From: Trematomus loennbergii
Lineage: Eukaryota > Chordata > Actinopteri > Perciformes > Nototheniidae
Direction: 5' to 3'
Assembly: GCA_012861695.1 (NCBI GenBank)
Contig: JAAOOA010000066.1
Span: forward strand, 949,419-1,013,418
Length of the DNA: 64,000 nt
Below the pieces are notes generated by a model that made no database searches, was not told where the DNA came from, and saw only the letters and a program-made list of their open reading frames with translations. The translations under genes were made by a program, and so were the position numbers. Every line of letters begins with the position of its first letter. The stretch's first letter is position 1. This document shows, in pieces, positions 34,470-64,000 of the stretch.

Positions 34470-36225
34470 CTGGTGCAGTGAAATATAACCAGATTGTACT
34501 TTGACCTGCTGAAAGTGGTTTCACTGACCCCGCTGCACCAGCCAAAACACACCACCCCCCCCCCACTGAGTGCACTCCCCCGGCCACGTGCCCCACCATC
34601 GACGTTTCACCGCTGATGAATTTGGCGTCTCCCTAAATCAATACCGTGCCAGTGTGTTTGTTTGGAGCTCTGAGCCTCACACTCCATGAGGGACACTGAT
34701 TGGTCAGTGGGAATTGATCATGTTGCTCTGTGTTTGAACAGATTCACATATGATGTGTGGGTCTGAAGTGTAGGTGTGTTACACCGACACACTGAACCAA
34801 ATACTTTCATTAGGGGTATTTGTCTTATGTACAATACAAGAACAGTGCAGCTAAATACATCATTACCGTAAGTACAGACACTACATTCTACTTTAAGACA
34901 ATAAATAAACAAAGAGAGCACTTATGATCCGTCCAGCTGCTGTTCAAAGACCACACCAGGGTGTCCTTTACATTTAGACCACTTCCATTTCCACAGCATA
35001 TCTGTGTTCTCTCCTTACAAACTTTGAAATATGTTCTGTTTTCCAGGGAGCTAATGTTAGCTATATTTCACTTGACCTAATAAATAAAATAGCAGTAAAG
35101 AAGAAGTTGCTTGAGAAAATAAATCCTTACATTGAATATCATGTCTGTTTATATTTTAAGGACTTCTTTTCATTCATTGGTCATTTTAGTTAAGTGTACC
35201 AATGTGTAAACATTTCAACCTTTTTAAAAGTTCGAGATCATTTTAATTTAGCACTTCCTGTCATTATATTGTAAAGAATGGAGGAACCAGGACTAAATAC
35301 ATTTGTTTTATTCTTTATATTTGTTTCATTGTATGCCTGGCTGTAATTTAAAACTACATTATGTCTGTTTTGGTCATTAAAAGTGATGTTACTACTTAAG
35401 TCAAATGAAAATAAATGGTACCATTTGGACTGTGTGAAAATGATTTGGAAACCATGAAGCTGCAAAGTGAAGCGTTTGAAACCGCGTATTTAACTTTGAT
35501 TAGAACCAACGCAGAAGTAAATGAATGATCTAACAAGCTCAAGCTATTTTCAACATTCTGCATGTTGACTGAGCATAATTGAAATAAATCATCTATGCTC
35601 AACCCTACCCCTAGCTGAGGAACACAGGAGCATGCTATGGAAAAGTCAGTGTAAATGTAGTCAGAAACGGTGTGGTCCTTTAATCAATCCGGACCTCCTT
35701 TAGCGGCTGTCTCCTCCTGGAGGGGGGGGCAGTGCTTGTAATGTATTTCTGTCTCTTAGCGCACGTATGAAAGAAGGCAGAAGAGAACTGTGTAAAAACG
35801 TCCATCTGAGAAGTCCATGTGAAATTTGACCAAAGAAAGTTTGCATAATGAGAGTCATCTGACCGCGTCATCCAATGAAAATTGTACAAATACACACCTT
35901 TGGTAACATTTTACTTTAAAGTCCTGTAACCCTCAACAGTTAAAACACATGTTTATATGTACCAAAGTAAGTATGAAGCGTTGACAGGACTGTAAAGTAA
36001 AGTGCGTGTTTACAGGGACATTAGTGAACATTCTGAGGAATTCCTGAGTTTAACCTCCCATGATGCACCAGGGAGGGAGGGAAGCAGACAGGAAGTGGAG
36101 TCGGGATGAGACAGAGAGACAGGAAGCTGCCAGTCCACATACACCTGTTGGACAGTATTGCTGATAAGACAACGATGTGTCATCCATTACAAAACAAAAA
36201 ATCAAGGTAAAGACAGTGTGAGACT

Positions 36226-54612
<18,387 letters not shown>

Positions 54613-55441
54613 CACTCCCTCTAGCACCCTGCACAAAACAAAATAGAGGGTAAGAAGCTGCGGGAACAAAGTATTAGGTCTGCATAACATGGGATATACT
54701 TACTGCATATAGCAATAAGCAATAACCTTGTTAAATATCCCAATAACAATTCAATTAAATGGTATTTAAAAACAAGTATTTAAAGTGTAAAGTTCTGCCT
54801 TTTTTTTATGGACATTTTATTTAATAATGAAACATTAACACAAATGAAAATATTAAAATAAAAGAATGATTTTGAAGTGCAGTTTTGTGGAGTCGTATAT
54901 ACGTTTTGTGAAGTCGGAAATAAGCCCAGTTTGTTTTCTGCCTCTTTCTGGACTGTATATTATTAATAATTAATACAAAATTAATCCACAAATTAAGACA
55001 GTCATAATTATTTTGTATTATTAACAAATAATAGATACATCATTAATTATCATAACTGCATTAATTGTCATTAATAATGTAATGTGGTCCAACACCTACA
55101 GTATTAGTGTGTTGGAAATGCATAGTAAATTGTCTTTAAATGTACCAATGTTATGGTAACCTGAACACCTCACATATATTTCAACAGCAGAAAGACACAA
55201 GAGGGAATTTTGCAGGGTTATTGTAGTGAATTGTGATAAACTGTAAGATATGTGTATACGGTTATCTGACTACACAAACATATATGTACAGATGGATATT
55301 AAAAAGCATATATAGATAGAAAGGAGCTTCTCATATGGTTGCAGGCAGGTCTGTCCATTGTGATTAATTTCACTGCCTTAGTACATAAGCCCCAACACAG
55401 ACAGCTGAGCGTGCAGTCTGTCTGTCTCACAGCCCTGAGCC

Positions 55442-55455
55442 GTGTGTGTGTGTGT

Positions 55456-55513
<58 letters not shown>

Positions 55514-55532
55514 GGTGTGTGTGTGTGTGTGT

Positions 55533-55613
<81 letters not shown>
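55442..55613 (+). repeat. (GT)n microsatellite, 172 bp
   Basis: Longest dinucleotide array in the window, with single-base slips at three points. Confidence 0.98.
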
Positions 55614-55614
<1 letters not shown>

Positions 55615-55989
55615 AGCAGCCAGAGAGGACGCTGCTTTCTGCTGACTCATGGCTTCTGAATAGGCAGAGCTTGCTGAAGCAGTGTTCTGGCTTTCCTCCC
55701 TGTGGCCCACGGGCCAATCATCTGAAAACAGTAGCTGATCTCCCACCCCCCCGCTTCAGGAGCGCTGCAGGCTCTCTCTGGCTTTTCATGATGCCTGCAC
55801 ATTGTTCTCTAACACTATTTACCCACTGCACGTTCATTTAGCTGCCTGCTGAAAGTAACAGCTAAAGAAAGGAGGAAAAGGCACACTGTTGGCTATAGAA
55901 ACTTCACTATTACTATTTCTATTCTGCTATTAATAGAAATATTAACCCTATTAACCCTATTAACCGTTTTTGGTACCAGGTATTTCATT

Positions 55990-56306
55990 TCCTACTGCAG
56001 TTGTGAGGACAGAAATAAGCTAACGTATATAAACTATTCTTCAATTCAGTCTTTAGGGCCAGAGCGAATAGAACTTTACTTCCATAAAATAGTGACATCA
56101 CTACGTAACATTTGCGCTTCTATTGGCTAGCGCTCCAAGACATTGTACGTGACTGGGCTCTGGTTTCAGACAGAGGGTGAAAAGAGGTGCTGCAGCACAG
56201 GCAGTATGATAAAAATAAAGAGCTTTTTGAACATTAAAGCATGGAGACATGTAGTAGAGACACTACATACTGATATGACCCTGAAAATGAGCATAGTAGA
56301 GCCCCT
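55990..56306. mobile_element. TTAA MITE relic, sister of the outermost nest element
   Basis: AGAGGTGCTGCAGCACAGGC to CATGGAGACATGT matches 2354-2423. It then runs on without the insertion (TACTGATATGACCCTGAAAA, GAGCCCCTTTAA) as at 14430-14473. Right TTAA at 56307-56310; left end unclear. Confidence 0.75.
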
Positions 56307-56309
56307 TTA

Positions 56310-56540
56310 AAAAGCAGCTCCCGATCGGACCAAAAATACAGATTTTGGCACAAATACGGTTGCAAGTTTGCCTCCTGCCGCACTGCCGAGGTGTCCTTGA
56401 GCAAGGCACCAAACCCCAATTTCTCCCTGGCTCCATAACACTGGTAGCCGCTTTCACTCTGCCACCTCTTCATGATTGCATGTCTATAGTTCCTGTTTTT
56501 GCATGTGAGTGTATTTCGGGCCTATGTGTGTAATTGTAAA
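56310..56540. repeat. Teleost interspersed repeat (SINE/LINE-tail type)
   Basis: CCGAGGTGTCCTTGAGCAAG and GCACCAAACCCCAATTTCTC are familiar from widespread fish repeats. Family not assigned. Confidence 0.5.
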
Positions 56541-56879
56541 ATAACAACAGAGTAAAGACTGAATTTGGGATTCATAAAGGTGATCTGAATCTTAAAACCA
56601 GGTTGGCTAAGTCGTCCCTAAATGATTGATCATTACTATTTTGCACACCGATAGTCCCTTAACGTCTCAGGCTAATGCTAATTACATAATCTCCAGCAAC
56701 TACAGCTAGCAGGGTTAAGTATGAGCCAAGGTCAGTGGCTCTGTATTAGCATCGTTTTAGGTCATAACAGTATTTAGTAAATCCACAGATACTTTCACAG
56801 ATTGCGGTTGTTTGTTTGTTGTCATAGACTTTGTGTATTAATCTAGTTAGTTCATTCTGAATTCAAGAAATGTGTTGTT

Positions 56880-57522
56880 CAAGGTTCAAGGTTCAAGGTT
56901 CTTTATTTGTCATACGAACATAGCTACAGTGTAGTTTTGCCAATGAAAATCTTGTGTCACAGGCTTCTCCAACAGAGCAACACAAAACACAGATAAACTG
57001 AAAAAATATAAGTAAATAGTAAATAGTAAATAATAATACAAAAAGAAAAATAGTTTTAAAAAAGTGAAATAGTGAAATAGTGCAAAAAGAGTCTATATGT
57101 AAGTTATTGAAATAGGATATATAGGTAAATAGATAATAATTAATATAATTTTTAAGTAGCAGCCAGATGAATATTAGGGATGTTGTTTCAACTGATCAGG
57201 TGTTTAACAGATTTTGCTTCAACAGTTCAGGTGTTTAACAGTCTTATTGCCTATGGGATGAAACTGTCTCTGACTAACGTTTTTTAGTCTGGATGCTGCG
57301 GTAACACCTGCCAGACGGCAGCAGACAGAACAGTTTGTGGCTGGGGTGATGGGGGTCTTTGATAATCCGGAGGGATTTCTTCCTGAGGCGCTGGGAGTAA
57401 AGGTAACTAACTGGATGGCAGCTCCGTCCTGGTGATGTTCTGTGCAGTTTTCACCACCCTCTGTAAAGCCTTACGATTGAGGGCGGTGCAGCTGCCGTAC
57501 CAGGCCGTGATGCAGCCCGTCA
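56880..57522 (-). mobile_element. L2-type LINE, 3' part
   Basis: The minus strand encodes the end of ORF2 (RRKKSLRIIKDPHHP-like, then the GRCYR region) at about 57230-57520. A 3' region follows, ending near a TTCAAGG-repeat tail at 56880-56900. Interrupted on the right by the insertion 57523-62642, and continued at 62643. Confidence 0.85.
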
Positions 57523-58309
57523 CAGGGTTCTTACACCTTTTCCAAAGTCAAATTCAAGCACTTTTCAAGCATTTTCAAGGTGCATTTTCAAGCTTTTCAA
57601 GCATCTTACAGCTGTTGTAAATTACATATTTATATACACATACTCATACTAAAATGATTATTTCCCTACCGCACATTAAATCAGATGTTCTTTATGCTAT
57701 AAAGTATAAACAACCAAACGTGTGTTTCGTGATAGCATTCTACATGAGGATGAAAAATGTTAGAAAAGAAAACTAAGTTTAATATTTCAAAATGAGTGAC
57801 CCATCTGTACGTAGACTGGGCATCCCATATAACCTGGCTGAGCCAATATAAAACAATCAGCCAAATAACTTTTCAATATATTATTGATTACTATTTTGAG
57901 GTACTTTTAGGTTGGCAGTAAACATAAGTCAGACGTAAATGGTGTACTTTTACTCCACTACATGTATTTAATCCCTTTAGTTACTTCACAGATGTGGATG
58001 AATGATGTGAAATATAATCAAGTGTTAAATCAGACTTTAGTTCCACCTGGAGTAAATTCACAAGCTACCCTGCAGTATACAAAGTCATTCAAACTAGCTG
58101 CACCTTTACCAGCTTTGATAACACTTTCATGATCAATCATTATAAAACATATTATATATATTATTCTGAAATGGACCAATCTGCACAATTACTACTTTTA
58201 CTGTCGCTACTTCAACTATATTTTGATGAGAATACTTTTATACTTTACTTGAGGAACATTTTGAATGCAGGACTTTTACTGAAACAGAGTATCCCTACAC
58301 TCTGGTACT

Positions 58310-58530
58310 TCTACTTTTACTCAAGTACAAGATCTGAGTATGTCTACTTTTACTCAAGTACAAGATCTGAGTACTTCTACTTTACTCAAGTACAAGATCT
58401 GAGTACTTCTACTTTTACTCAAGTACAAGATCTGAGTACTTCTACTTTCACTACAAGATCTGAGTACTTCTACTTTCACTACAAGATCTGAGTACTTCTA
58501 CTTTTACTCAAGTACAATATCTGAGTACTT
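58310..58530 (+). repeat. Minisatellite in copy 1
   Basis: Units of roughly 31-33 bp, TACTTCTACTTTTACTCAAG plus TACAAGATCTGAG, with shortened variants. Confidence 0.9.
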
Positions 58531-59108
58531 ATTCCACCTCTGGTAGCGTATTAGCCTGAATTGTAGCCACAAAATCACGCAGAGCTGCATAAAAATAGAC
58601 TCACAATGGTAACAAGTGGAAAATAATATTTACAAATGTGTACAATGATTTGTAGGTAATTTTGACTACTCAAGACACCTGACTTATACATCTTCAAAGG
58701 AAGACTGTGTTCATTCTACAATTACATGGGATTAAAGAAAAATGTCGTTTTCTTGTATAATACTTCAAGCCACGATTATTGTTTTTATTTTTAAATCGTA
58801 TAATGTCGGGCTTTTTTTGCTGTCTGTGAGGAAACGAAATGGGGCTCAGAATACTGAAATCTGTATATATTTTTTTCCTTCTCATTTGTTATTATTTTGA
58901 CCCGCTCTATCGAAATCAGTCAAAAGTCGCAACGGCTCATTTAAAAAATAAACGTGGATTTGTGTAAAAAAACTAGTTTTTCAGGGCTCGGGTGTTTTGT
59001 TTGATTTTAAATAAACAAAGTCTTGGCTTTCAGAGTATGAAACTGTTCTCATGATAAACATTTTTGAAGCTTGTAAATGGAAGAAGAGGCACCTCTCAAT
59101 TCGCACCA

Positions 59109-59180
59109 TTTCAGCGGAGGGAGGGGGAGCGGCGCTGCGGAAGAGCATTCCGCAGCGCCGCTCCCCTCCCTCCGCTGAAA
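59109..59180. repeat. 72-bp GC-rich palindrome (hairpin), copy 1
   Basis: Arms TTTCAGCGGAGGGAGGG to GGCGCTGCGGAA and their complement around a 4-5 base loop (GAGCA). G5 in the left arm faces C4 in the right. Confidence 0.93.
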
Positions 59181-59944
59181 TTATGAAGTAAAGGCGTATA
59201 GTAATCATAGATAACACGACAGGGTCCGTTACAGTTTGTTTTCATCTGTTTTCAAATAAACAAAGAATTGGCTTTCAGAATATTAAACTTCTTTCGGCAA
59301 ATTCAGATGATAAATACAACTTTGAAGCTTGTAACGGCATAATTACAAGCGGAGAACGGAGTAACTTGACGTCACAAGCATAACAACAGCCGGTGTTTCT
59401 CGTGAGTGTTTTCCCGGTACACAAACACAATACACACAAACGCAAAATACACAAACACAAACACACTCGCGAGCTTCCCCCAGACCAGTAATACAAACGA
59501 AAATAGCTGCGTTCACACCGGAGTACTTTTCACCGTACTTTTCGCATTTAGTTCCGTTAGTACCCCTTATGTCGCGTAAATGGTGTACTTTTACTCCACT
59601 ACATGTATTTAATCCCTTTAGTTACTTCACAGATGTGGATGAATGATGTGAAATATAATCAAGTGTTAAATCAGACTTTAGTTCCACCTGGAGTAAATTC
59701 ACAAGCTACCCTGCAGTATACAAAGTCATTCAAACTAGCTGCACCTTTACCAGCTTTGATAACACTTTCATGATCAATCATTATAAAACATATTATATAT
59801 ATTATTCTGAAATGGACCAATCTGCACAATTACTACTTTTACTGTCGCTACTTCAACTATATTTTGATGAGAATACTTTTATACTTTTACTTGAGGAACA
59901 TTTTGAATGCAGGACTTTTACTGAAACAGAGTATCCCTACACTC

Positions 59945-60170
59945 TGGTACTTCTACTTTACTCAAGTACAAGATCTGAGTATGTCTACTTTTACTCAAGT
60001 ACAAGATCTGAGTACTTCTACTTATACTCAAGTACAAGATCTGAGTACTTCTACTTTTACTCAAGTACAAGATCTGAGTACTTCTACTTTCACTACAAGA
60101 TCTGAGTACTTCTACTTTCACTACAAGATCTGAGTACTTCTACTTTTACTCAAGTACAATATCTGAGTAC
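59945..60170 (+). repeat. Minisatellite in copy 2
   Basis: Same 31-33 bp units as 58310-58530, with slightly different unit lengths. Confidence 0.9.
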
Positions 60171-60753
60171 TTATTCCACCTCTGGTAGCGTATTAGCCTG
60201 AATTGTAGCCACAAAATCACGCAGAGCTGCATAAAAATAGACTCACAATGGTAACAAGTGGAAAATAATATTTACAAATGTGTACAATGATTTGTAGGTA
60301 ATTTTGACTACTCAAGACACCTGACTTATACATCTTCAAAGGAAGACTGTGTTCATTCTACAATTACATGGGATTAAAGAAAAATGTCGTTTTGCTTGTA
60401 TAATACTTCAAGCCACGATTATTGTTTTTATTTTTAAATCGTATAATGTCGGGCTTTTTTTGCTGTCTGTGAGGAAACGAAATGGGGCTCAGAATACTGA
60501 AATCTGTATATATTTTTTTCCTTCTCATTTGTTATTATTTGTGACCCGCTCTATCGAAATCAGTCAAAAGTCGCAACGGCTCATTTAAAAAAAAACGTGG
60601 ATTTGTGTAAAAAAACTAGTTTTTCAGGGCTCGGGTGTTTTGTTTGATTTTAAATAAACAAAGTCTTGGCTTTCAGAGTATGAAACTGTTCTCATGATAA
60701 ATACATTTTTGAAGCTTGTAAATGGAAGAAGAGGCACCTCTCAATTCGCACCA

Positions 60754-60825
60754 TTTCAGCGGAGGGAGGGGAGCGGCGCTGCGGAAGAGCATTCCGCAGC
60801 GCCGCTCCCCCTCCCTCCGCTGAAA
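60754..60825. repeat. 72-bp GC-rich palindrome (hairpin), copy 2
   Basis: Same hairpin as 59109-59180, but now G4 in the left arm and C5 in the right. Confidence 0.93.
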
Positions 60826-61532
60826 TTATGAAGTAAAGGCGTATAGTAATCATAGATAACACGACAGGGTCCGTTACAGTTTGTTTTCATCTGTTTTCAA
60901 ATAAACAAAGAATTGGCTTTCAGAATATTAAACTTCTTTCGGCAAATTCAGATGATAAATACAACTTTGAAGCTTGTAACGGCATAATTACAAGCGGAGA
61001 ACGGAGTAACTTGACGTCACAGCAGCATAACAACAGCCGGTGTTTCTCGTGAGTGTTTTCCCGGTACACAAACACAATACACACAAACGCAAAAATACAC
61101 AAACACAAACACACTCGCGAGCTTCCCCCAGACCAGTAATACAAACGAAAATAGCTGCGTTCACACCGGAGTACTTTTCACCGTACTTTTCGCATTTAGT
61201 TCCGTTAGTACCCCTTATGTCGCGTTCACACCAAAAAGAGTACTTAATCTCGGGAACTTTTACCCCCATTTTTAGTGCCTGCTGAGAGATGGTACTTTCC
61301 TGGGGGAAAAAAGTGCCCCAGTTCTGATTGGCTGGGCGAATTGCAAACCACGCCCTGTACAACTCTGAAATGTTTTGTAGAACCGCCATTTTATTATCCT
61401 CGCATTAGCATTATTAGCATTAGCATTCGCCCAGCGCACAAACACAGAGAGACTAACTTATGGCAACACAAAAGAAAACATGGGAGCGGTGGAGATGAGG
61501 AGGTGTCGGCGTTCTGGCGATTTACTCGGAAG

Positions 61533-61577
61533 GCTTCAGTAGAAGCTGCTGGGAGTCCCAGCAGCTTCTACTGAAGC
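61533..61577. repeat. 45-bp near-perfect palindrome
   Basis: GCTTCAGTAGAAGCTGCTGG-GA, one spacer base, then its exact complement: a 22-bp stem with essentially no loop. It lies in the centre of a CGTTCACACC-ended repeat (61155-61740). Confidence 0.95.
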
Positions 61578-61884
61578 TAGTCCCCAACTCCTGGGACTTC
61601 TGGCCGGGGACTCCGGGTGGCAGTATACGCCGTGAAGTTGTTTGCGGCCTGCCAGTAAACCCAAAGCAGAAGAAGAAGAAGTGACGTCAGCGGCTCATTT
61701 GCGTAATCTTCCCTTAGGGAATTTATTCCGGTGTGAACGCGATCTGTACTAAATGCCCTGGGGTAATAAGTGCCGGGGCACTGAGTGCCGCACTAAATAC
61801 GGCAAAGTACTTGGTGTGAACGCGCCTAATGTGTCTTCGGGTCAAGTGACTGATTTCGATAGAGCAAGTCACATTTGGTTTAGG

Positions 61885-61993
61885 CACAAAACATACTACC
61901 AGTAGAAATACATTGCTTTTAAAATCGCTCTGTGTCGAATCAATAGATTATATTTCGTGACTATAACACGAAATGCCGTGAGACTGGGTTGAA
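61885..61993 (-). mobile_element. Terminal fragment of long-inverted-repeat family 2
   Basis: ACATACTACCAGTAGAAATA to ACACGAAATGCCGTGAGACT matches the right terminus of element 14826-18862. Interior pieces of the same family also occur at 58735-58900 and 60375-60540. Confidence 0.8.
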
Positions 61994-62642
61994 TTACAAC
62001 AGTGAGTGCTTCATCCTCTGAACACCACAGGATGGCGACTGTAACGCACATAACATAGGTACGCTCCTCTGAAATGATTGTCCCCTGCAATTATTATTAT
62101 CCCTCATCAAGTTCGCTATTCAGCTTGCTAACGTTAGCTTAAACAATCGTAACATGCAACGTTAGCCTAATCTAAAATGCTCTACTACGGCGTACCTTTC
62201 ATGTCGCCCGTCAGCGCAGACTCTCGCATCGTTATTTTTTGGAAACTTTGCAGGAGGCTACTAGTGGGCTTGACCCTCGTCTTAGCCATGGCTTGTATTT
62301 GTCTTCTGCTAGCCAACGCTCGTTGAAACTACAACCTCCTGGCATACTGTCATCTATCACTCTCATCAGAATGCCCAGGTCACACACGTAACACTCGCAG
62401 GTCACGCGCATAGCGCGGGAAGGCCGGAGTGGAGCTGTTTTATGTAAAAGCGAAGCAATTAAGCGCGCTCCGACTTCTTTATTTTCTTTTAATCTAAAAA
62501 TCAAAGTAAAGCATTTACAATTTCAAGCACTTTATCCCAAATTCAAGCACCATTCCCAAAATTCAAGCACTTTTCAAACCTTGAAAACACCTTGTACAAT
62601 TTCAAGCATTTTCAAGGATTTCCAGCACCCGTACGAACCCTG

Positions 62643-63830
62643 CAGTCACGATCCTCTCTATGGTGCACCTGTAGAAGTTGCAGAGTATCCTGGAGTCCAT
62701 GTTGAACCTCCTCAGCCTGCGGAGGAAGAAGAGCCGCTGTCGAGCTTTCTTGGTGATGGTGGTGGTGTGAAGAGTCCATGTCAGGTCCTCAGTGATGTGG
62801 ACCCCAAGGAACCTGAAGCTGCTGACTCTCTCCACCGTAGTCCCATTGATGGCGATGGGGGCGTGTCCCTCTCCCTGCTGCTTCCTGTAATCCACAATCA
62901 GCTCCTTGGTTTTGCTGACGTTGCGATGGAGGTTGTTATCCTGGCACCAAGATGTCAGGTTTTTGACCTCCTCTCTGTACGCCGTCTCATCGCCGTCTGT
63001 GATCTGGCCGATGACGGTCGTGTCGTCAGCAAACTTCACGATGGTGTTGGAGCTGTGTTTGGCCACGCAGTCGTGTGTGAACAGGGAGTAGAGGAGAGGG
63101 CTGAGCACGCAGCCTTGAGGGGCACCGGTGTTGAGAATCAGGGTGGAGGATGTGATGTTTCCCACCCGCACTGCCTGGGGTCTGCCCGTCAGGAAGTTCA
63201 GGATCCAGTCACAGAGGGCGCTGTTGAGCCCGAGGTCTCTGAGCTTGATGACCAGCTTGGAGGGCACAATGGTATTGAATGCTGAACTGTAATCAATGAA
63301 CAGCATTCTCACATGTGTTCCTCGGGTCCAGGTGTGAGAGGGCAGTGTGGATGGTGAGGGCTATGGCGTCGTCTGTGGACCTGTTTGCTCTGTAGGCAAA
63401 CTGCAGGGGGTCCAGAGTCAGGGAGGGAGGAGGTGATGAAGGTTTTGACTAACCGCTCAAAGCACTTCATTATGATGGAGGTGAGTGCTACTGGGCGGTA
63501 GTCGTTGGGGCAGGTGATGATTGTCTTTTTGGGACAGGAACGATAGTGGAGTGTTTAAGACATGTGGGGACACAGACTGCAGCAGGGACCTGTTGAAGAT
63601 GTCTGTGAACACCTCTGCCAGCTGAACTGCACACACCCTGAGAACACAGCCAGGGATGCCATCAGGTCCAGGAGCCTTGTGTGGGTTAACCCTTTTAAAG
63701 GATTTACATACATCTGCCCTATTTAAAACAAAAGGGCAGGGCTCTAGCTCCTGGTCCTTCTGTGCCTCCATAGCCTGGCTGCTCTCAAATCGTTGTGTTT
63801 GTGTTATGACAATGAACAATCCACTTCAAG
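62643..63830 (-). pseudogene. L2-type LINE reverse transcriptase, broken
   Basis: On the minus strand the upstream part reads ADVCKSFKRVNPHKAPGPDG (fingers region) from about 63730. After frame breaks near 63530 and 63320-63430 a long frame follows: [38 protein letters not shown] and [10 protein letters not shown]. The catalytic aspartates (FIDYSSAF and FADD) are kept. [20 protein letters not shown] and [18 protein letters not shown] continue up to the insertion, after which the ORF resumes at 57520. This is a dead copy of a self-copying retroelement. 5' end missing. Confidence 0.88.
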
Positions 63831-63841
63831 ACAATGGTACT

Positions 63842-64000
63842 TGCGTACCATGCTGTGAATGGATCTGGCCCTTCCTACATCCAGGACATGGTTAAACTGT
63901 ACACCCCCAGCACGTGCACTCCGCTCTGCATCAGCCAAACGGCTCGCTGCACCCGCACTGCGAGGGGGACCCAAGTTCCCATCATTGCTATCCTGGCTCC
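63842..64000 (+). mobile_element. Second LINE fragment, plus strand, C-terminal ORF piece
   Basis: Reads YHAVNGSGPSYIQDMVKLYT, then after a one-base slip ARALRSASAKRLAAPALRGG and PKFPS. This is a C-terminal segment common in fish LINE ORFs. The window ends inside it. Confidence 0.6.

Larger units (their letters stand above)
31336..36225 (-). other. Probable long 3' UTR or 3' flank of bach2
   Basis: No coding exon seen. It contains a family-R repeat at 32130-32560, a 338-bp MITE at 34132-34469 and AT-rich sequence. BACH2 in other vertebrates has a multi-kilobase 3' UTR, so part of this may be transcribed. Confidence 0.4.
54629..56879 (-). other. Upstream bach2 intron
   Basis: AT-rich sequence, a 172-bp (GT)n array, a TTAA MITE relic and a SINE-like repeat. 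No exon seen. Confidence 0.45.
57934..59573. repeat. Tandem duplication of 1.64 kb, copy 1
   Basis: From CGTAAATGGTGTACTTTTAC to ACCCCTTATGTCG. Nearly identical to the next 1.64 kb; the differences I see are mostly single-base indels in homopolymers and dinucleotides. No host gene. Confidence 0.92.
59574..61213. repeat. Tandem duplication of 1.64 kb, copy 2
   Basis: Directly abuts copy 1 at TTATGTCG|CGTAAATGG. After its end the sequence continues CGTTCACACCAAAAAGAG, the natural continuation of the CGTTCACACC-type repeat. Confidence 0.92.
57523..62642. mobile_element. 5.1 kb insertion splitting the L2 LINE
   Basis: Left end CAGGGTTCTTACACC, right end read inward CAGGGTTCGTACGGG; both ends continue into CAAGCACTTTTCAAG-type repeats. 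Flanks CCCGTCAC and GCAGTCAC agree at 6 of 8 positions and together rebuild the LINE sequence. The ends look like a hAT MITE. The bulk of the interior is later insertions, including the tandem duplication and an element ending CCGTGAGACTGGGTTG at 61992. Confidence 0.7.

Noticed and set aside
58310..58530. CRISPR-like array of regular units
   Set aside because: Units are contiguous without unique spacers and the genome is vertebrate.
58129..60133. Repetitive Ser/Thr/Tyr-rich frames with RSEYFYF units
   Set aside because: Translation of the 31-33 bp minisatellite; present in both tandem copies and on both strands.

Overview
This window looks like nuclear DNA of a bony fish (teleost). Genes have many introns, GT-AG splicing and long introns. 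The sequence is packed with hAT and TTAA-target DNA transposons, L2-type LINE fragments and (GT)n arrays typical of teleosts. Three host genes are visible, and they match the human 6q15 neighbourhood ANKRD6 - GJA10 - BACH2 in order and orientation (from memory; no database was searched). There is no sign of bacterial or viral genes, CRISPR or an rRNA operon.

Layout. Positions 250-21891 (+) hold the last five coding exons of an ANKRD6 (Diversin)-like gene, split by a 17.5 kb intron. Most of that intron is a Russian doll of transposons: a TTAA element holds a hAT, which holds a second hAT, which holds a long-inverted-repeat element, which holds two more hATs and a 3.3 kb element of unknown class. 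Several layers keep perfect 8-bp target duplications. Positions 28390-30840 (+) encode the complete connexin GJA10, with a 12-residue terminal exon joined through a GC-AG intron. Positions 36226-54612 (-) carry the four coding exons of the BTB-bZIP repressor BACH2, which converges on GJA10. BACH2 introns are also full of transposons and dinucleotide arrays. From 56.9 kb to the end there is an L2 LINE (-) split by a 5.1 kb insertion that carries a 1.64 kb tandem duplication, and then the edge of another LINE.

The three genes do not form an operon or pathway; they are conserved neighbours. GJA10 builds gap-junction channels (horizontal cells in other vertebrates), BACH2 is a heme-sensitive nuclear repressor and ANKRD6 is a Wnt/planar-polarity adaptor.

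Oddities. Four of the five ANKRD6 exons and the large BACH2 exon are each exactly one base short of the length their splice phases require, and the last BACH2 exon is one base too long. Most of the implied slips sit in or beside runs of G or C, so sequence error is the first suspicion, with real decay as the alternative. The best candidate for something undescribed is the 3.3 kb element at 5386-8663. It has two inward-facing, spliceable micro-ORFs, one on each strand.
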